Origin: CAZCAC01 sp964496575
GTDB taxonomy: Bacteria > Planctomycetota > UBA1135 > GCA-002686595
NCBI GenBank assembly: GCA_964496575.1
Contig: CAZCAC010000024.1
Span: forward strand, 1-64,000
Length of the DNA: 64,000 nucleotides
Direction of reading: 5' to 3'
This document shows, piece after piece, positions 7,974-19,541 of this stretch (position 1 is the stretch's first letter; every line of letters begins with the position of its first letter). The translations under genes were made by a program, and so were the position numbers. The notes under the pieces were generated by a model. The model did not search any database, was not told the origin of the DNA, and saw nothing but the letters and a program-made list of their open reading frames with translations.

Positions 7974-9313
7974 GCGGCGAGGGCTTTCGCTCGCGCCTGA
8001 AGCGGCTCCGGCGCGAGGTCCCGCGGGATGGTGAGGCCGTCGAGGACGCGAGCGTCGCCGAGCGCCTGCGCGCGCACCGCCGCCGCCGGGGGGGGCGGCC
8101 CGCCGACGGGGAAGCCGCCGACCCGGTGGCATCCGAGCGGGTGCCGACCACCGTCGGCGAGCCGCGGGACCTCACCATCGCTTCCGCGGGGAGAGCGGGC
8201 GAGCTCGCCGCGCGGATCGAAGGCCTCGCCGGCGCTCACCATCACGGGACGTTCCGGCTCGACGAGATCGAGCACGCCGATCCCGCGGACTTCGTGCTCC
8301 TGACCGGCGACTCCGCGCTCGCCGAACTCGACCTCGGGGGCGTCGTCTACCTCGACACCGAGACCACCGGGCTCTCCGGCGGCGCCGGGACCTACGTCTT
8401 CCAGATCGGCCTGGGGACCTTCACCGCGGACGGGGGCTTCGAGCTGTGGCAGGGGTTCCTGCGCGGCCCGGGAGAGGAGCGGGCGCTGCTCGCCGAGTGC
8501 GCGGCGCGGATCGCGCGTTCGAGCGGCGTCGTCTCCTTCTTCGGCAAGTCCTTCGACCGCCACCGCCTCGAGGACAAGATGCGCGTCTGCGGCGTCGAGC
8601 CGCCGTTCGAGAGGGTCCCGCACCTCGACCTCTACCACCCCTGCCGGCGCCTGTACGCGCCAGCGCTGCCCGACGGCCGCCTGCAGACGATGGAGCGCGC
8701 GCTGTGCGGGGTGGAGCGCGAGGACGACCTCCCCGGCTCCTTCGCGCCCGCGGCGTGGTTCGACTACCTGGCGGAGCGGCCGCACCGACTGGAAGCGATC
8801 TTCCGGCACAACCGCGACGACGTGCTGAGCCTGGTCACCCTCGCCGCGCACCTCGGACGCAGTCGTCGGGAGACGCGCGGCGGCGGGGAGGCCCTCACCG
8901 GGGACGAGGCGGCGCGCGCCCGCGGGGTCGCCCGGTCGCTGCGAGCGGCGGGGGAGAAGCGTGCGGCGCTGGAGTGGATCGACGAGGCGCTCGGGCGCGT
9001 GTCCGATCACCCACGCGAGTGGCTGTTCGAGCGCGCCGACCTGCAGCGTCTCTGCGGAGCTCGCGACGGGGCGATCGAGACCTATCGCGAGCTGATCGGC
9101 GGCGCGGAGGACCGGTACACCACGCCGGCGCTGCTGGAGCTGGCCAAGCTGCTCGAGCACCACCGCCGCGACTTCGCCGGCGCGGTGGAGTGCTGCGAGC
9201 TGGCCCGGACCACCCTCGACCGGAACCACGTCGGGCCCGAGTTCGCGCGACTGAGCCGAGACCTCGGGCGACGGCTCGAGCGGACCCGCGCGAGGCTGCA
9301 CCGCGGGAAGTGA
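7970..9313 (+). CDS. RNase H-like exonuclease with C-terminal repeats, MrfB (YprB)-like
   Basis: 447 residues. A DEDD-type 3'-5' exonuclease fold is shown by YLDTETTGLSGG (D129, E131), the later FFGKSFDRHRLEDKM, and HNRDDVLSL carrying the last acidic residue. The final 130 or so residues are helical and TPR-like (GEKRAALEWIDEAL, and DFAGAVECCELA). The first 60 residues are basic and probably disordered. The GTG at 7970 overlaps the helicase stop as GTGA. With the helicase it forms the MrfAB nucleotide-excision module. Confidence 0.88.
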   Translation: MSGEGFRSRLKRLRREVPRDGEAVEDASVAERLRAHRRRRGGRPADGEAADPVASERVPTTVGEPRDLTIASAGRAGELAARIEGLAGAHHHGTFRLDEIEHADPADFVLLTGDSALAELDLGGVVYLDTETTGLSGGAGTYVFQIGLGTFTADGGFELWQGFLRGPGEERALLAECAARIARSSGVVSFFGKSFDRHRLEDKMRVCGVEPPFERVPHLDLYHPCRRLYAPALPDGRLQTMERALCGVEREDDLPGSFAPAAWFDYLAERPHRLEAIFRHNRDDVLSLVTLAAHLGRSRRETRGGGEALTGDEAARARGVARSLRAAGEKRAALEWIDEALGRVSDHPREWLFERADLQRLCGARDGAIETYRELIGGAEDRYTTPALLELAKLLEHHRRDFAGAVECCELARTTLDRNHVGPEFARLSRDLGRRLERTRARLHRGK

Positions 9314-9398
9314 AGCGTCTTCCGGCTCTCTCGTAGCGCCACGACACCATCGAGAATCCCCGGATTGGAGATGGTGCTATCGCTTCGGCGGCTGGATC

Positions 9399-10016
9399 AT
9401 GAATACCGTGCCTCAACCAGATCCGGCGAAGGATCCAAACCGGTCGCTCGAGGAGCAGCCCCCGTCCGGCGGGGCGGCGAGCGTCGACGACGAGCTCTTC
9501 GCGTCTCTCTATCGCGAGCTGCGGCGGATGGCACGCGAGTCGCTGCGCGAGGAGCGTCCCGGCAACGTCCTGCAGACGACCGCCCTGGTTCACGAGGCGT
9601 ACGTGAGCCTGGCCGGCCGCGGTGCGCACTACCGGGACCGAGCGCACTTCTACTCCGTGGCGGCCCGGGTGATGCGCCGGATCCTGGTGGAGGAAGCGCG
9701 CCGGCAACAGGCGGCGAAGCACCGCCCCGGCGAGGAAGCACCGTCGCTCGACGAGCTGGACCGGGTCGAGGGCGGGATCGACACTCCGGCGAGCTCTCCG
9801 GCGGACCTCGTGGCGCTGGACCTGGCGCTCGAGAAGCTGGGGCGGAGCTTCGGACGCAAGTGCACCGTGGTCGAACTGCGCTTCTTCGTGGGGCTGACCC
9901 TGGAGGAGACCGCGGAGGTGCTGGAGATCTCCAGGGCGACGGTCAAGCGGGACTGGGAGTTCACCCGCGACTGGCTCCGCCGGGAGATGCGAGAGCAGGC
10001 CTCCGACGGGGACTGA
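9399..10016 (+). CDS. ECF-type RNA polymerase sigma factor
   Basis: 205 residues. Sigma region 2 covers roughly 30-95 (LYRELRRMARESL, then LVHEAYVSL and ARVMRRILVEEARRR-like helices). Region 4 covers about 145-200 with a helix-turn-helix (GLTLEETAEVLEISRATVKRDW). It resembles the ECF group found beside Ser/Thr kinases in planctomycetes and acidobacteria. A kinase gene begins three bases after its stop, which suggests control by phosphorylation rather than by an anti-sigma factor. No anti-sigma gene is present. Confidence 0.93.
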   Translation: MNTVPQPDPAKDPNRSLEEQPPSGGAASVDDELFASLYRELRRMARESLREERPGNVLQTTALVHEAYVSLAGRGAHYRDRAHFYSVAARVMRRILVEEARRQQAAKHRPGEEAPSLDELDRVEGGIDTPASSPADLVALDLALEKLGRSFGRKCTVVELRFFVGLTLEETAEVLEISRATVKRDWEFTRDWLRREMREQASDGD

Positions 10017-10019
10017 CGG

Positions 10020-12293
10020 ATGGGCGAGCGAACAGACGGTGACGAGGAGCGCTCGCCGGACGAGGCCTCCGGCGACTCCGAAGACGTCGAGGCGCTGGTT
10101 CGCGAGTACCTGAACCGCCGCGGTTCCGGGGAAGAGGTCGACTTCGAGGAGTACACCCGGAAGCTCCCGGAGCTGGAGAGCGAGCTCCGCGGGGTACTCG
10201 ATCGCATCGGGCGCGAGCTCCTCGTGCGTCCCGATGCCGAGACGGTGGCGGACGGGGAGTCGCTGATCCTGGGGGACTTCCGGATCCTCGGCAGGATCGG
10301 CGCGGGCGGCATGGCCTCGGTCTACGAGGCGGAGCAGGTCAGCCTCAATCGTCGCGTGGCGCTGAAGGTGCTCCCTTCTCACCTCTCCTTCTCCGACGAG
10401 GCGGTGATGAGCTTCCGGCGGGAAGCGGAGGCCGGCGGTCGTCAAGCGCACCCCGGCATCGTCTCGGTCTACGCGGCCGGCGAGCACGAGGGCGCGCACT
10501 ACATCGCCCAGGAGCTGGTGGAGGGGGGGCGCACCCTGGCCGGGATGCTCGAGGAGCAGCGGGCTCGGGAAACCCTTCCCACCGGCTACTTCCGCGAGGT
10601 CGCGCGCCTGGTGCGCGAGGTCGCCCTGGCGTTGCAACACGCGCACGACTCCGGGGTGATCCACCGCGACGTCAAGCCCTCGAACATCCTCTTGACGCCC
10701 GAGGATCGCCCCCGGCTCACCGACTTCGGCCTGGCCAAGGTGGAGGGAGCCATGGCGCTCTCCCGCACCGGCGACTTCACGGGCACGCCGTACTACATGT
10801 CGCCCGAGCAGGCGATGAGCCGGCGGGTGCCGATCACCGCCAGCACCGACATCTTCTCCCTGGGCGTGACCTGCTACGAGCTGCTCACGCTGGAGCGCCC
10901 GTTCGACGGCGAGAGCTCGCACGAGGTGCTCACCAAGGTCGTCTTCCACGAGCCGCGCGATCCGCGCCGCGTGAATCCTCGCGTCCCGCGCGACCTCGCG
11001 ATCATCTGCCTGAAGGCGATGGAGAAGCGGCCCGAGAAGCGTTACGCCGACATGGCCTCGTTCGCCGACGACCTCGGGCGCTTCCTCGACGGCGAGACGA
11101 TCCTCGCGCACCCCGTGGGAGCCGGGGCGCGGCTCTGGCGTAGGGTGCGGCGCAACCCCGCGGTGAGCAGCCTGGGGGGGCTGGCCTTCCTGCTGCTCAT
11201 CCTCGTGGTCTTCGTGCTGCCCTGGGTGGTGCTGAAGGCGGAGCGGGACCAGCGACTGGCGGTCGAGGCGGAGTCGCGGAAGAGTCAGGCGGTGATCGGT
11301 TTCCTGCAGACGATCCTCTCTTCGCCCCGGCCGGGAGCGAAGGGGCGCGAGGTGCGCGTCGTCGAGGTGCTGGAGCGCGCGGCTCGAGAGATCGATTCCT
11401 GGGAAGCGGCGGACCCCGAGGTCGAGGCCGTGCTCCGGAGCACGATCGCCCGGACCTACGCAGCCCTCGGCCACGCTCCCGAGGCCCTGGAGCAGTACCG
11501 GGCCGCCCACGAGCGGAGCCGGCGGGCGGTGGGGGAGCGGGACCCGGGCACCATCTACCACGGGCAGTGCCTGGCGATCTTCCTGAACCAGATCGGTCGC
11601 CCGGGAGAAGCGGAGACGCTCGGTCGGGAGGTGTACCAGGCCCAGCGCGAGGCCCTCGGAGCCGACCATCCGGACACGCTGAAGTCGCTGGCGACGCTCG
11701 TCGATGCGCTCCGCGCGCAGGGGCGCCTGCCGGAGGCGGAGACGCTGATCGACGAGCTCCTGGAACGTCGCCGCCGGGTGCTCGGCGGGGAGGATCCGAA
11801 GACGCTCGGCACCCTCCAGTTGTTCGCCTCGCTGCGGCTCCAGCAGGGGCGACACGAGGAGGCGGAGCGCCTGTTCCGGGAGCTGATCGACTCGCGCACC
11901 CGCGTCCTGGGAGCGGACCATCACGACACGATTCTCTCCCGGAGCCACCTGGCCCGGGTGCTGGTCGGTCAGCGGAGATACCCGGAGGCGCGGCGACTGT
12001 ACGAGGAGCTCCTCGAGACGACCGCCGGGCCCCCGGAGCACGATCCGTCCCTGCTTCCCCTGCTCAGGCTCCGCTATGGCCAGTGTCTTCTCGAGCAGAA
12101 GGACTACCCGGCCGCGGAACCGCAGCTCCTGGCCGCCCACGAACAGTTCCGGCGCTCCCACGGCACCGAGCACCGGCACACCCGCTCCACCCTCCGCCAG
12201 CTGGTCCGGCTGCACGTGGAGCAGGAGCAACCCGAACAGGCCGAGGAATACCGGGTGCTCTTGACCGGGTCGGACGTGACCGGGAAGGAGTGA
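10020..12293 (+). CDS. Membrane-bound Ser/Thr protein kinase with TPR-rich C-terminal domain
   Basis: 757 residues. An acidic N-terminal region of about 80 residues precedes a Hanks-type kinase domain with a glycine loop GAGG at 94-97, catalytic K116, HRD at 215-217 and DFG at 235-237. One transmembrane helix spans about 386-405. The rest (about 410-750) is a set of 42-residue TPR units of the kinesin-light-chain type, with recurring phrases such as GPEHPDTL-like GADHPDTLKSLA. It lies three bases behind the ECF sigma gene and likely signals to it. Confidence 0.92.
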   Translation: MGERTDGDEERSPDEASGDSEDVEALVREYLNRRGSGEEVDFEEYTRKLPELESELRGVLDRIGRELLVRPDAETVADGESLILGDFRILGRIGAGGMASVYEAEQVSLNRRVALKVLPSHLSFSDEAVMSFRREAEAGGRQAHPGIVSVYAAGEHEGAHYIAQELVEGGRTLAGMLEEQRARETLPTGYFREVARLVREVALALQHAHDSGVIHRDVKPSNILLTPEDRPRLTDFGLAKVEGAMALSRTGDFTGTPYYMSPEQAMSRRVPITASTDIFSLGVTCYELLTLERPFDGESSHEVLTKVVFHEPRDPRRVNPRVPRDLAIICLKAMEKRPEKRYADMASFADDLGRFLDGETILAHPVGAGARLWRRVRRNPAVSSLGGLAFLLLILVVFVLPWVVLKAERDQRLAVEAESRKSQAVIGFLQTILSSPRPGAKGREVRVVEVLERAAREIDSWEAADPEVEAVLRSTIARTYAALGHAPEALEQYRAAHERSRRAVGERDPGTIYHGQCLAIFLNQIGRPGEAETLGREVYQAQREALGADHPDTLKSLATLVDALRAQGRLPEAETLIDELLERRRRVLGGEDPKTLGTLQLFASLRLQQGRHEEAERLFRELIDSRTRVLGADHHDTILSRSHLARVLVGQRRYPEARRLYEELLETTAGPPEHDPSLLPLLRLRYGQCLLEQKDYPAAEPQLLAAHEQFRRSHGTEHRHTRSTLRQLVRLHVEQEQPEQAEEYRVLLTGSDVTGKE

Positions 12294-12326
12294 GTCGACG
12301 CGGAGGGAGGGGAGGACGCGGTGGTC

Positions 12327-12917
12327 TCACCCCTTCCCGGTCACGTGCATCCGGATCGCCTCGGGCAAGGCGATCTTCTCCTCCTCGAAGACCCTCGCGG
12401 CCAGTGTCTCCACCGTGTCGGCGGGGTCGACCGCGATGCAGCGTTGCAGGATGATCGGTCCGTTGTCGTAGACGTTGTCGGCGTAGTGGACCGTACACCC
12501 GGTGAACTGGACTCCGCGCTCCAGCACCGCGCGGTGCACGCGGTTCCCGTAGAAGCCCTTGCCGCCGAACGCCGGGAGCAGCGCGGGGTGGATGTTGATC
12601 ACCCGTCCCAGCCAGGGCTCGGGAATGGGCAGGAAGCGCAGGAAGCCGGCCAGCACGACCAGCTCGCACGCCTCGTCCTCGACGGCGGCGAAGATCTCGG
12701 CGCTGTACGCCTCCGGCTCGAGCTCGCGTCCGGGATCGATCACGGACGTGGGGAGGCCGTGGTTCTTCGCCCGCGTCAGCCCGTACGCGTCGCCGCTGGT
12801 GGCGATCACCAGCGGGATCTCGATCGGCAGCTCGCCGGCCTCGATCAGCACCGCAAGGTTCTCCAGGGTACGGCCGCCTCCCGACAGGAGGACCGCGGTC
12901 TTCAGCGGGGCCTTCAA
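12327..12917 (-). CDS. purN: Phosphoribosylglycinamide formyltransferase
   Basis: Transfers a formyl group from 10-formyl-tetrahydrofolate to GAR in purine synthesis. The 196-residue protein shows the phosphate loop LSGGGRTLENL, the folate and catalytic stretch NIHPALLPAFGGKGFYG, and GCTVHYADNVYDNGPI with the catalytic Asp. The likely start is TTG at 12917, which overlaps the stop of the purine nucleoside phosphorylase gene as TTGA. No in-frame ATG or GTG fits better. It is slightly shorter than the E. coli enzyme (212). It converges on the kinase gene at 12293. Confidence 0.92.
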   Translation of the reverse strand: MKAPLKTAVLLSGGGRTLENLAVLIEAGELPIEIPLVIATSGDAYGLTRAKNHGLPTSVIDPGRELEPEAYSAEIFAAVEDEACELVVLAGFLRFLPIPEPWLGRVINIHPALLPAFGGKGFYGNRVHRAVLERGVQFTGCTVHYADNVYDNGPIILQRCIAVDPADTVETLAARVFEEEKIALPEAIRMHVTGKG

Positions 12918-13777
12918 GAGAGCTCCCTCAGGGCCAGAGCCCGGTCGGCGAGATGAGGAGTGAGCACGTTGAGCAGCTCGTCGAGCGCCGGCGCCAGCCG
13001 GTCGGCCCCGGCGACCATGGCGGCGACGTCGACGTCCTCGCCGGAGTCGAGCACCGCGACGATGGCCAGGCAGGCGAGGCCGGCGTGGGACATCGCGATC
13101 AGGGGACCCGCGAGATCCTGGACCGCCACCGACGCTCCGGCCCGCGCGTAGAACGTGCGCTCGGCGGGGGTCTCGAGGGCCGGCCCGGTCGTGCAGGCGA
13201 CCACGCCCTCGACCACCGGCAGGCCGAGGCGCTCCGCGTGGGCCAGGCCGGCACCGCGCAGCGCGGCGTCGTGCACCTGCGTCTGGTCGGGGAAGAGCGG
13301 GCCGAGCCGCGACTCGCCCAGCCCCCGGAGCGGCGTGGTGCCGCTGAAGTTGATGTGGTCGCGGATCAGGGCCAGCTTCCCCTCGGCGGTCGCCCCGCTC
13401 TCGTCGGGCAGGGCGCTGCCCGCCGCGGTCAGGACGCAGACCGTCGCCCCCGAACAGGCCGCCAGCCAGACGGGGAAGGCGCGCGCCCACGGCTCCTCGG
13501 CGGGGTGTCCACCGCCGCGCGGATTCTCGCCGGGGGCGTCCTCGATGAACCAGAAGCTCATGCCGCCGCTCTCGGCGGCGAGCAGGTGGCTCGAGCGCCA
13601 GATTGGCGGGACTCCGGCGACCCTCTCCAGCGGGAGGCGCCAGCTGGCATCGAAGGAGGAGGGGAGCAGGCCGACCCCGGTGCCGAGGAGGAAGAGCACG
13701 TCGGGGGCCGGCGCGCCGCGCCCCTCGAGCTCCTTGGAAGCGGCGTAGATGGAGTCGTCGAGAACGTTCGAGGTCAT
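12914..13777 (-). CDS. Purine nucleoside phosphorylase (trimeric type)
   Basis: 287 residues from the ATG at 13777. LLGTGVG-type N-terminus, VCVLTAAGSAL, LIRDHINFSGTTPLRG and the substrate-side phrase VVEGVVACTTGPALETPAER identify the inosine/guanosine phosphorylase family (PunA/DeoD II). It cleaves purine nucleosides with phosphate for salvage. It sits 44 bases after the FHA kinase and overlaps purN, so salvage and de novo purine genes share a transcript. The usual GTGVG is read as GTGVGLLPSS here, so the N-terminal phosphate loop is slightly unusual. Confidence 0.88.
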   Translation of the reverse strand: MTSNVLDDSIYAASKELEGRGAPAPDVLFLLGTGVGLLPSSFDASWRLPLERVAGVPPIWRSSHLLAAESGGMSFWFIEDAPGENPRGGGHPAEEPWARAFPVWLAACSGATVCVLTAAGSALPDESGATAEGKLALIRDHINFSGTTPLRGLGESRLGPLFPDQTQVHDAALRGAGLAHAERLGLPVVEGVVACTTGPALETPAERTFYARAGASVAVQDLAGPLIAMSHAGLACLAIVAVLDSGEDVDVAAMVAGADRLAPALDELLNVLTPHLADRALALRELS

Positions 13778-13821
13778 GCGCGCGTCCAGGGGCGCGGGAG
13801 CGCCGCAGGTGTTGAGGTCAT

Positions 13822-16622
<2,801 letters not shown>

Positions 16623-16626
<4 letters not shown>

Positions 16627-17378
16627 CGCTTCACCCCCTGGATCCTCTCGTCGGTGGCGATCCCCTCGAAGAGCGCGCTGCCGATGCGGACCAGATCGCT
16701 GCCGCACGCGATCGCCGCGCGATAGTCGCCGCTCATCCCCATCGAGAGGTGTATCTCACCCGCTTCGAAGCAGCTGGAGAGGCGCGAGTCGTCGCGGTAG
16801 CGCCGAGCCAGCCGGGCGAGGGTCTCGAAGGTACCCCGGGCGCTCTGCTCGGCGTCCTCGCCGGGGGCGGGCAGGGGAGCCATGGTCATCAGCCCGACCA
16901 GCGCGAGGTGCTCGGCGGCGCCGGCGAGGAGGATCGCCTCGGGGAGCTCGTCCGCCGTGAAACCGTGCCGGTGTTCCTCACCGGTGAGCTCGACCTCCAG
17001 GTAGATCGCGGGACGGCGCCGCTCCTCGACGGCGATGCGCTCGAGCGTCTCGATCAGGCGGGGCGTGTCGACCGAGTGGATCACCTCCGCGTTCCGGAGC
17101 ACCTTCCGGGCCTTCTTGCGCTGGACGTGGCCGATGAAGTGCCAGGTGACCGGGAGGCCCGCCGTCGCGAGGCTCTCGCGCTTGGGCAGGAGGCTCTCCA
17201 GTCGGTTCTCCCCGAGCTCGGTCTGGCCGAGACGCACCAGCGCCTCGGTGGTCCGGGGGCCGACGCTCTTGGTCACCGCGAGCAGGGTGACGGTGCCGGG
17301 GTCGCGACCGACCTCGCGAGCGGCGCACGCCAGCGCCTCGCGGGTGTCGCTCAGATTGCTTTCCAGGGTGGCGGGCAC
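16623..17378 (-). CDS. yggS: Pyridoxal phosphate homeostasis protein, YggS/PROSC family
   Basis: Non-catalytic PLP-binding protein that maintains the vitamin B6 pool. The PLP lysine is in LLAVTKSVGP (K37). The phosphate-binding end is LSMGMSGDYRAAI followed by GSDLVRIGSALFEG. With the GTG at 17378 the protein has 251 residues, close to the usual 230. A further GTG at 17441 would add a non-homologous leader, so I prefer 17378. It overlaps the FHA kinase gene by four bases. The repeat element at 17467-17642 separates it from tilS upstream. Confidence 0.9.
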
Positions 17379-17466
17379 GGGTCGTGGGGGGAGATGGGGT
17401 GGCCGGTGGATACGGCTATTCGGACAGCCTAACCCCTCCACGGGGCGAAGTCACCGACGGGACCCC

Positions 17467-17642
17467 CGTAGCGCGGGCTGACGCCCGCAACCCAGTGGGT
17501 CAACCGACCATTCCGATGGCGATTCTCGAGAGCTTCAATGCCCTCCCAGCCTGCTTTCTGCGCGCAGCGCGCAGAAACCGACTCCGATTGGATCAGCCCG
17601 CATTCTGCGCGCAACGCGCAGAGACCGACTCCGAGTAGATCA
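17467..17642. repeat. Dispersed repeat, copy A (between tilS and yggS)
   Basis: Most of this stretch matches 35176-35304. Shared parts are CGTAGCGCGGGCTGACGCCC at the left with a hairpin GCGGGC/GCCCGC, then GGTCAACCGACCATTCCGAT, the CTCGAGAG segment, CCCTCCCAGCCTGC, and a perfect 11-bp inverted repeat with a one-base centre at 17555-17577 (TTTCTGCGCGC/GCGCGCAGAAA). In this copy the hairpin unit is duplicated with a 47-base period (second at 17603). The distal ATCAG contains the tilS stop codon. It looks like a non-autonomous REP/MITE-type element. Confidence 0.85.
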
Positions 17643-19130
17643 GGCCGATTCGGCCGCGTCGTGAAGAGTGAGCCGCAACCGGCAGCGGGTGTCGGGGCGC
17701 ACCCGGTACCGATCGCAGGGACGGAGGCCGGCGACCCAGACGATCTCCTCGCCGAGCAGCACCAGCGGCACCTGCGCCCGCTCCTGCCGGGGGATTCCGG
17801 CGTCGGCGAGGAAGCGGCCGAGGGGGCGTGAGCCGGGTGCGCCCAGACCGGTGAAGCGGTCACCGGGGCGCGGCGCGCGGATCGAGAGCTCGTACGGTGG
17901 CGTGGGGGCCCTGAGCTCGACCCGGGTCGGCGAGCGCGGCACCGCTCGCTCCGCGGGGCCGGTCAGTACCTCGGCGCTGATCGCCCGGCCGTCCCCGAGG
18001 GGCACGCGCCCGGGAACGGGGAGCCGCAACCCGTCGCCGTGGAGAGGGCCCGCCGCGTCGGTGGAGGGATCGGGGCTCCCGGGGGGGGAGAGGTGCAGCC
18101 ACTCCGAGCGGAGCTGAAGGATCCAGGAGCCGCCGAGGGCGTGGCGGGTGCAGCGCCCGCGCGTGAGGTCGCGCTCGATCGCGGCGACGAGGCCCCGCGT
18201 CGGGGGGTGGCCGCTCCCCTCACCGATCAGGCGCCACAGGGTTCGCCGGAGGAGTGGACCGGGGAGGGCGGCGAGGGGCGCGCGCTCGAGGCAGCCGCCG
18301 AGGTGTGCGTCGCGCCGGCTGCGCTGCGCCGGGGCGAGGAGCGGCGGGCGCCAGGTGAGATGAGCCGTGTGGCGGGCCAGCTGGTCCTCGAAGGAGCGGA
18401 CCGCGGCGTGAAAGGCGCGCAGGTTCTCCATCGAATCCGCGCCGCAGATCCGGGCGAGCTCCGGGAACCACAGGTTGCGGATCCGGTTGCGCGTGGGGGC
18501 GAGCCCCTCGTTGGAGGAGTCCTCGCGCCAGGAGAGACCGGCGAGAGTGAGCAGCCGGCGAATCTCGGCCCGGCGCAGGTCGAGCAGCGGCCGGACGATC
18601 TCGATCGGCGGGTCGTCGGTCCCGCCACCGAGGCCGGTGCCGACGGGAGTCCGTCGGGTCAGCCCCGCCAGCCCGCACAGGTCCGTGCCGCGCAGCCAGC
18701 GGATCATCAACGTCTCGAGCGCGTCGTCGGAGTGGTGGCCGGTGACGAGCACCGAGATCCCGTCCCGGCGCGCCTGGCTGGCGAGAGCGGAATAGCGCGC
18801 CTCCCGGGCGCGACGCTCCAGGTCGGGCGAGGAGGGATCGAGTCGCAGGCGGACGCAGGTGAAGGGGAGATCGAGCGCGGCCGTGAGCTCGGCGCAGAAG
18901 CGCGCGTCCTCGAGGCTCTCGGCGCCGCGCAGGCCGTGATCGACGTGGACCACGCGGACCGGAGGGCGGGGCTCGGCCCGCGCCAGGAGGTGCAGGAGGA
19001 ACACCGAATCCGCGCCTCCGGAGAGGGCGAGCAGGAGCGGCTCGTCCGGCGCGAGCCCGCACCCCTCGGCCAGCCGGGCCCAGCGGGCCGGCCAGCTCGC
19101 GATCGGATCGGGGGCGCAGGGAGAGCACAC
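17640..19130 (-). CDS. tilS: tRNA(Ile)-lysidine synthase
   Basis: Modifies C34 of the CAU-anticodon tRNA-Ile to lysidine using ATP. The PP-loop SGGADS lies at about 37-42, followed by VVHVDHGLRG and LVTGHHSDDALETLMIRWLRG, all TilS hallmarks. The C-terminal domain has RPGDRF and LGRFLADAGIPRQERAQVPLV, typical of full-length TilS. From the GTG at 19130 it has 496 residues. The longer frame to 19379 adds Arg/Ser-rich non-homologous sequence. Its stop codon lies inside the repeat element that follows. Confidence 0.9.
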   Translation of the reverse strand: MCSPCAPDPIASWPARWARLAEGCGLAPDEPLLLALSGGADSVFLLHLLARAEPRPPVRVVHVDHGLRGAESLEDARFCAELTAALDLPFTCVRLRLDPSSPDLERRAREARYSALASQARRDGISVLVTGHHSDDALETLMIRWLRGTDLCGLAGLTRRTPVGTGLGGGTDDPPIEIVRPLLDLRRAEIRRLLTLAGLSWREDSSNEGLAPTRNRIRNLWFPELARICGADSMENLRAFHAAVRSFEDQLARHTAHLTWRPPLLAPAQRSRRDAHLGGCLERAPLAALPGPLLRRTLWRLIGEGSGHPPTRGLVAAIERDLTRGRCTRHALGGSWILQLRSEWLHLSPPGSPDPSTDAAGPLHGDGLRLPVPGRVPLGDGRAISAEVLTGPAERAVPRSPTRVELRAPTPPYELSIRAPRPGDRFTGLGAPGSRPLGRFLADAGIPRQERAQVPLVLLGEEIVWVAGLRPCDRYRVRPDTRCRLRLTLHDAAESA

Positions 19131-19541
19131 GGGCGAGTGGAGGCAGGAAGAGAGAGACGTCGAGGCGGCGAAGCGGGCACCGGATCGGCGCCGGCCGACT
19201 CGCTCCGAAGCGCTCCAGCCTATCGGGGTTCGATCATTGCGGGGGTCGCGCACGTTGATCCCATCGGCCGAGGTAGATAATCTCCCCGCTCGATCTGGTG
19301 GAAACCTGCCGGTGAAGCCGCGAGAGGTTCCAGGGGCGCTCCTCCCAGAATACCGAATTCCTTGACGACCGCCGCGCACGGGAGCCCGTGCGGGGAGAGG
19401 TCGGGCAGGAGGTCGGCCTGGGTGCGAACTCGTTTCCGGGAACCCCCTGCGCGGCGGCGATCGGCCCCGAGGATCGACTTCCCTCCCGCCCTTCCGACAG
19501 GCCCTTCGGGCCTCCTTTCACCCCCGAGCCCCATCGAGGCC
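19131..19541. other. Divergent intergenic region between tilS and gap
   Basis: I see no gene in these 411 bases. They hold a candidate promoter for gap (19255-19281), a GCACGGG/CCCGTGC inverted repeat near 19377-19393, and a short hairpin AGGCCC-TTC-GGGCCT at 19499-19513 about 28 bases before the gap start. The gap transcript would therefore carry a long structured leader of roughly 250 bases. Confidence 0.5.
19255..19281 (+). promoter_or_regulatory. Candidate promoter for gap
   Basis: TTGATC at 19255-19260 and GATAAT at 19276-19281, separated by 15 bases, resemble the -35 and -10 boxes of a housekeeping promoter. This is one of the few AT-rich spots in the region and points towards gap. Confidence 0.4.

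Noticed and set aside
17465..17642. CRISPR array
   Set aside because: There are only two 47-base tandem units with internal hairpins, no spacers of even length and no cas genes.
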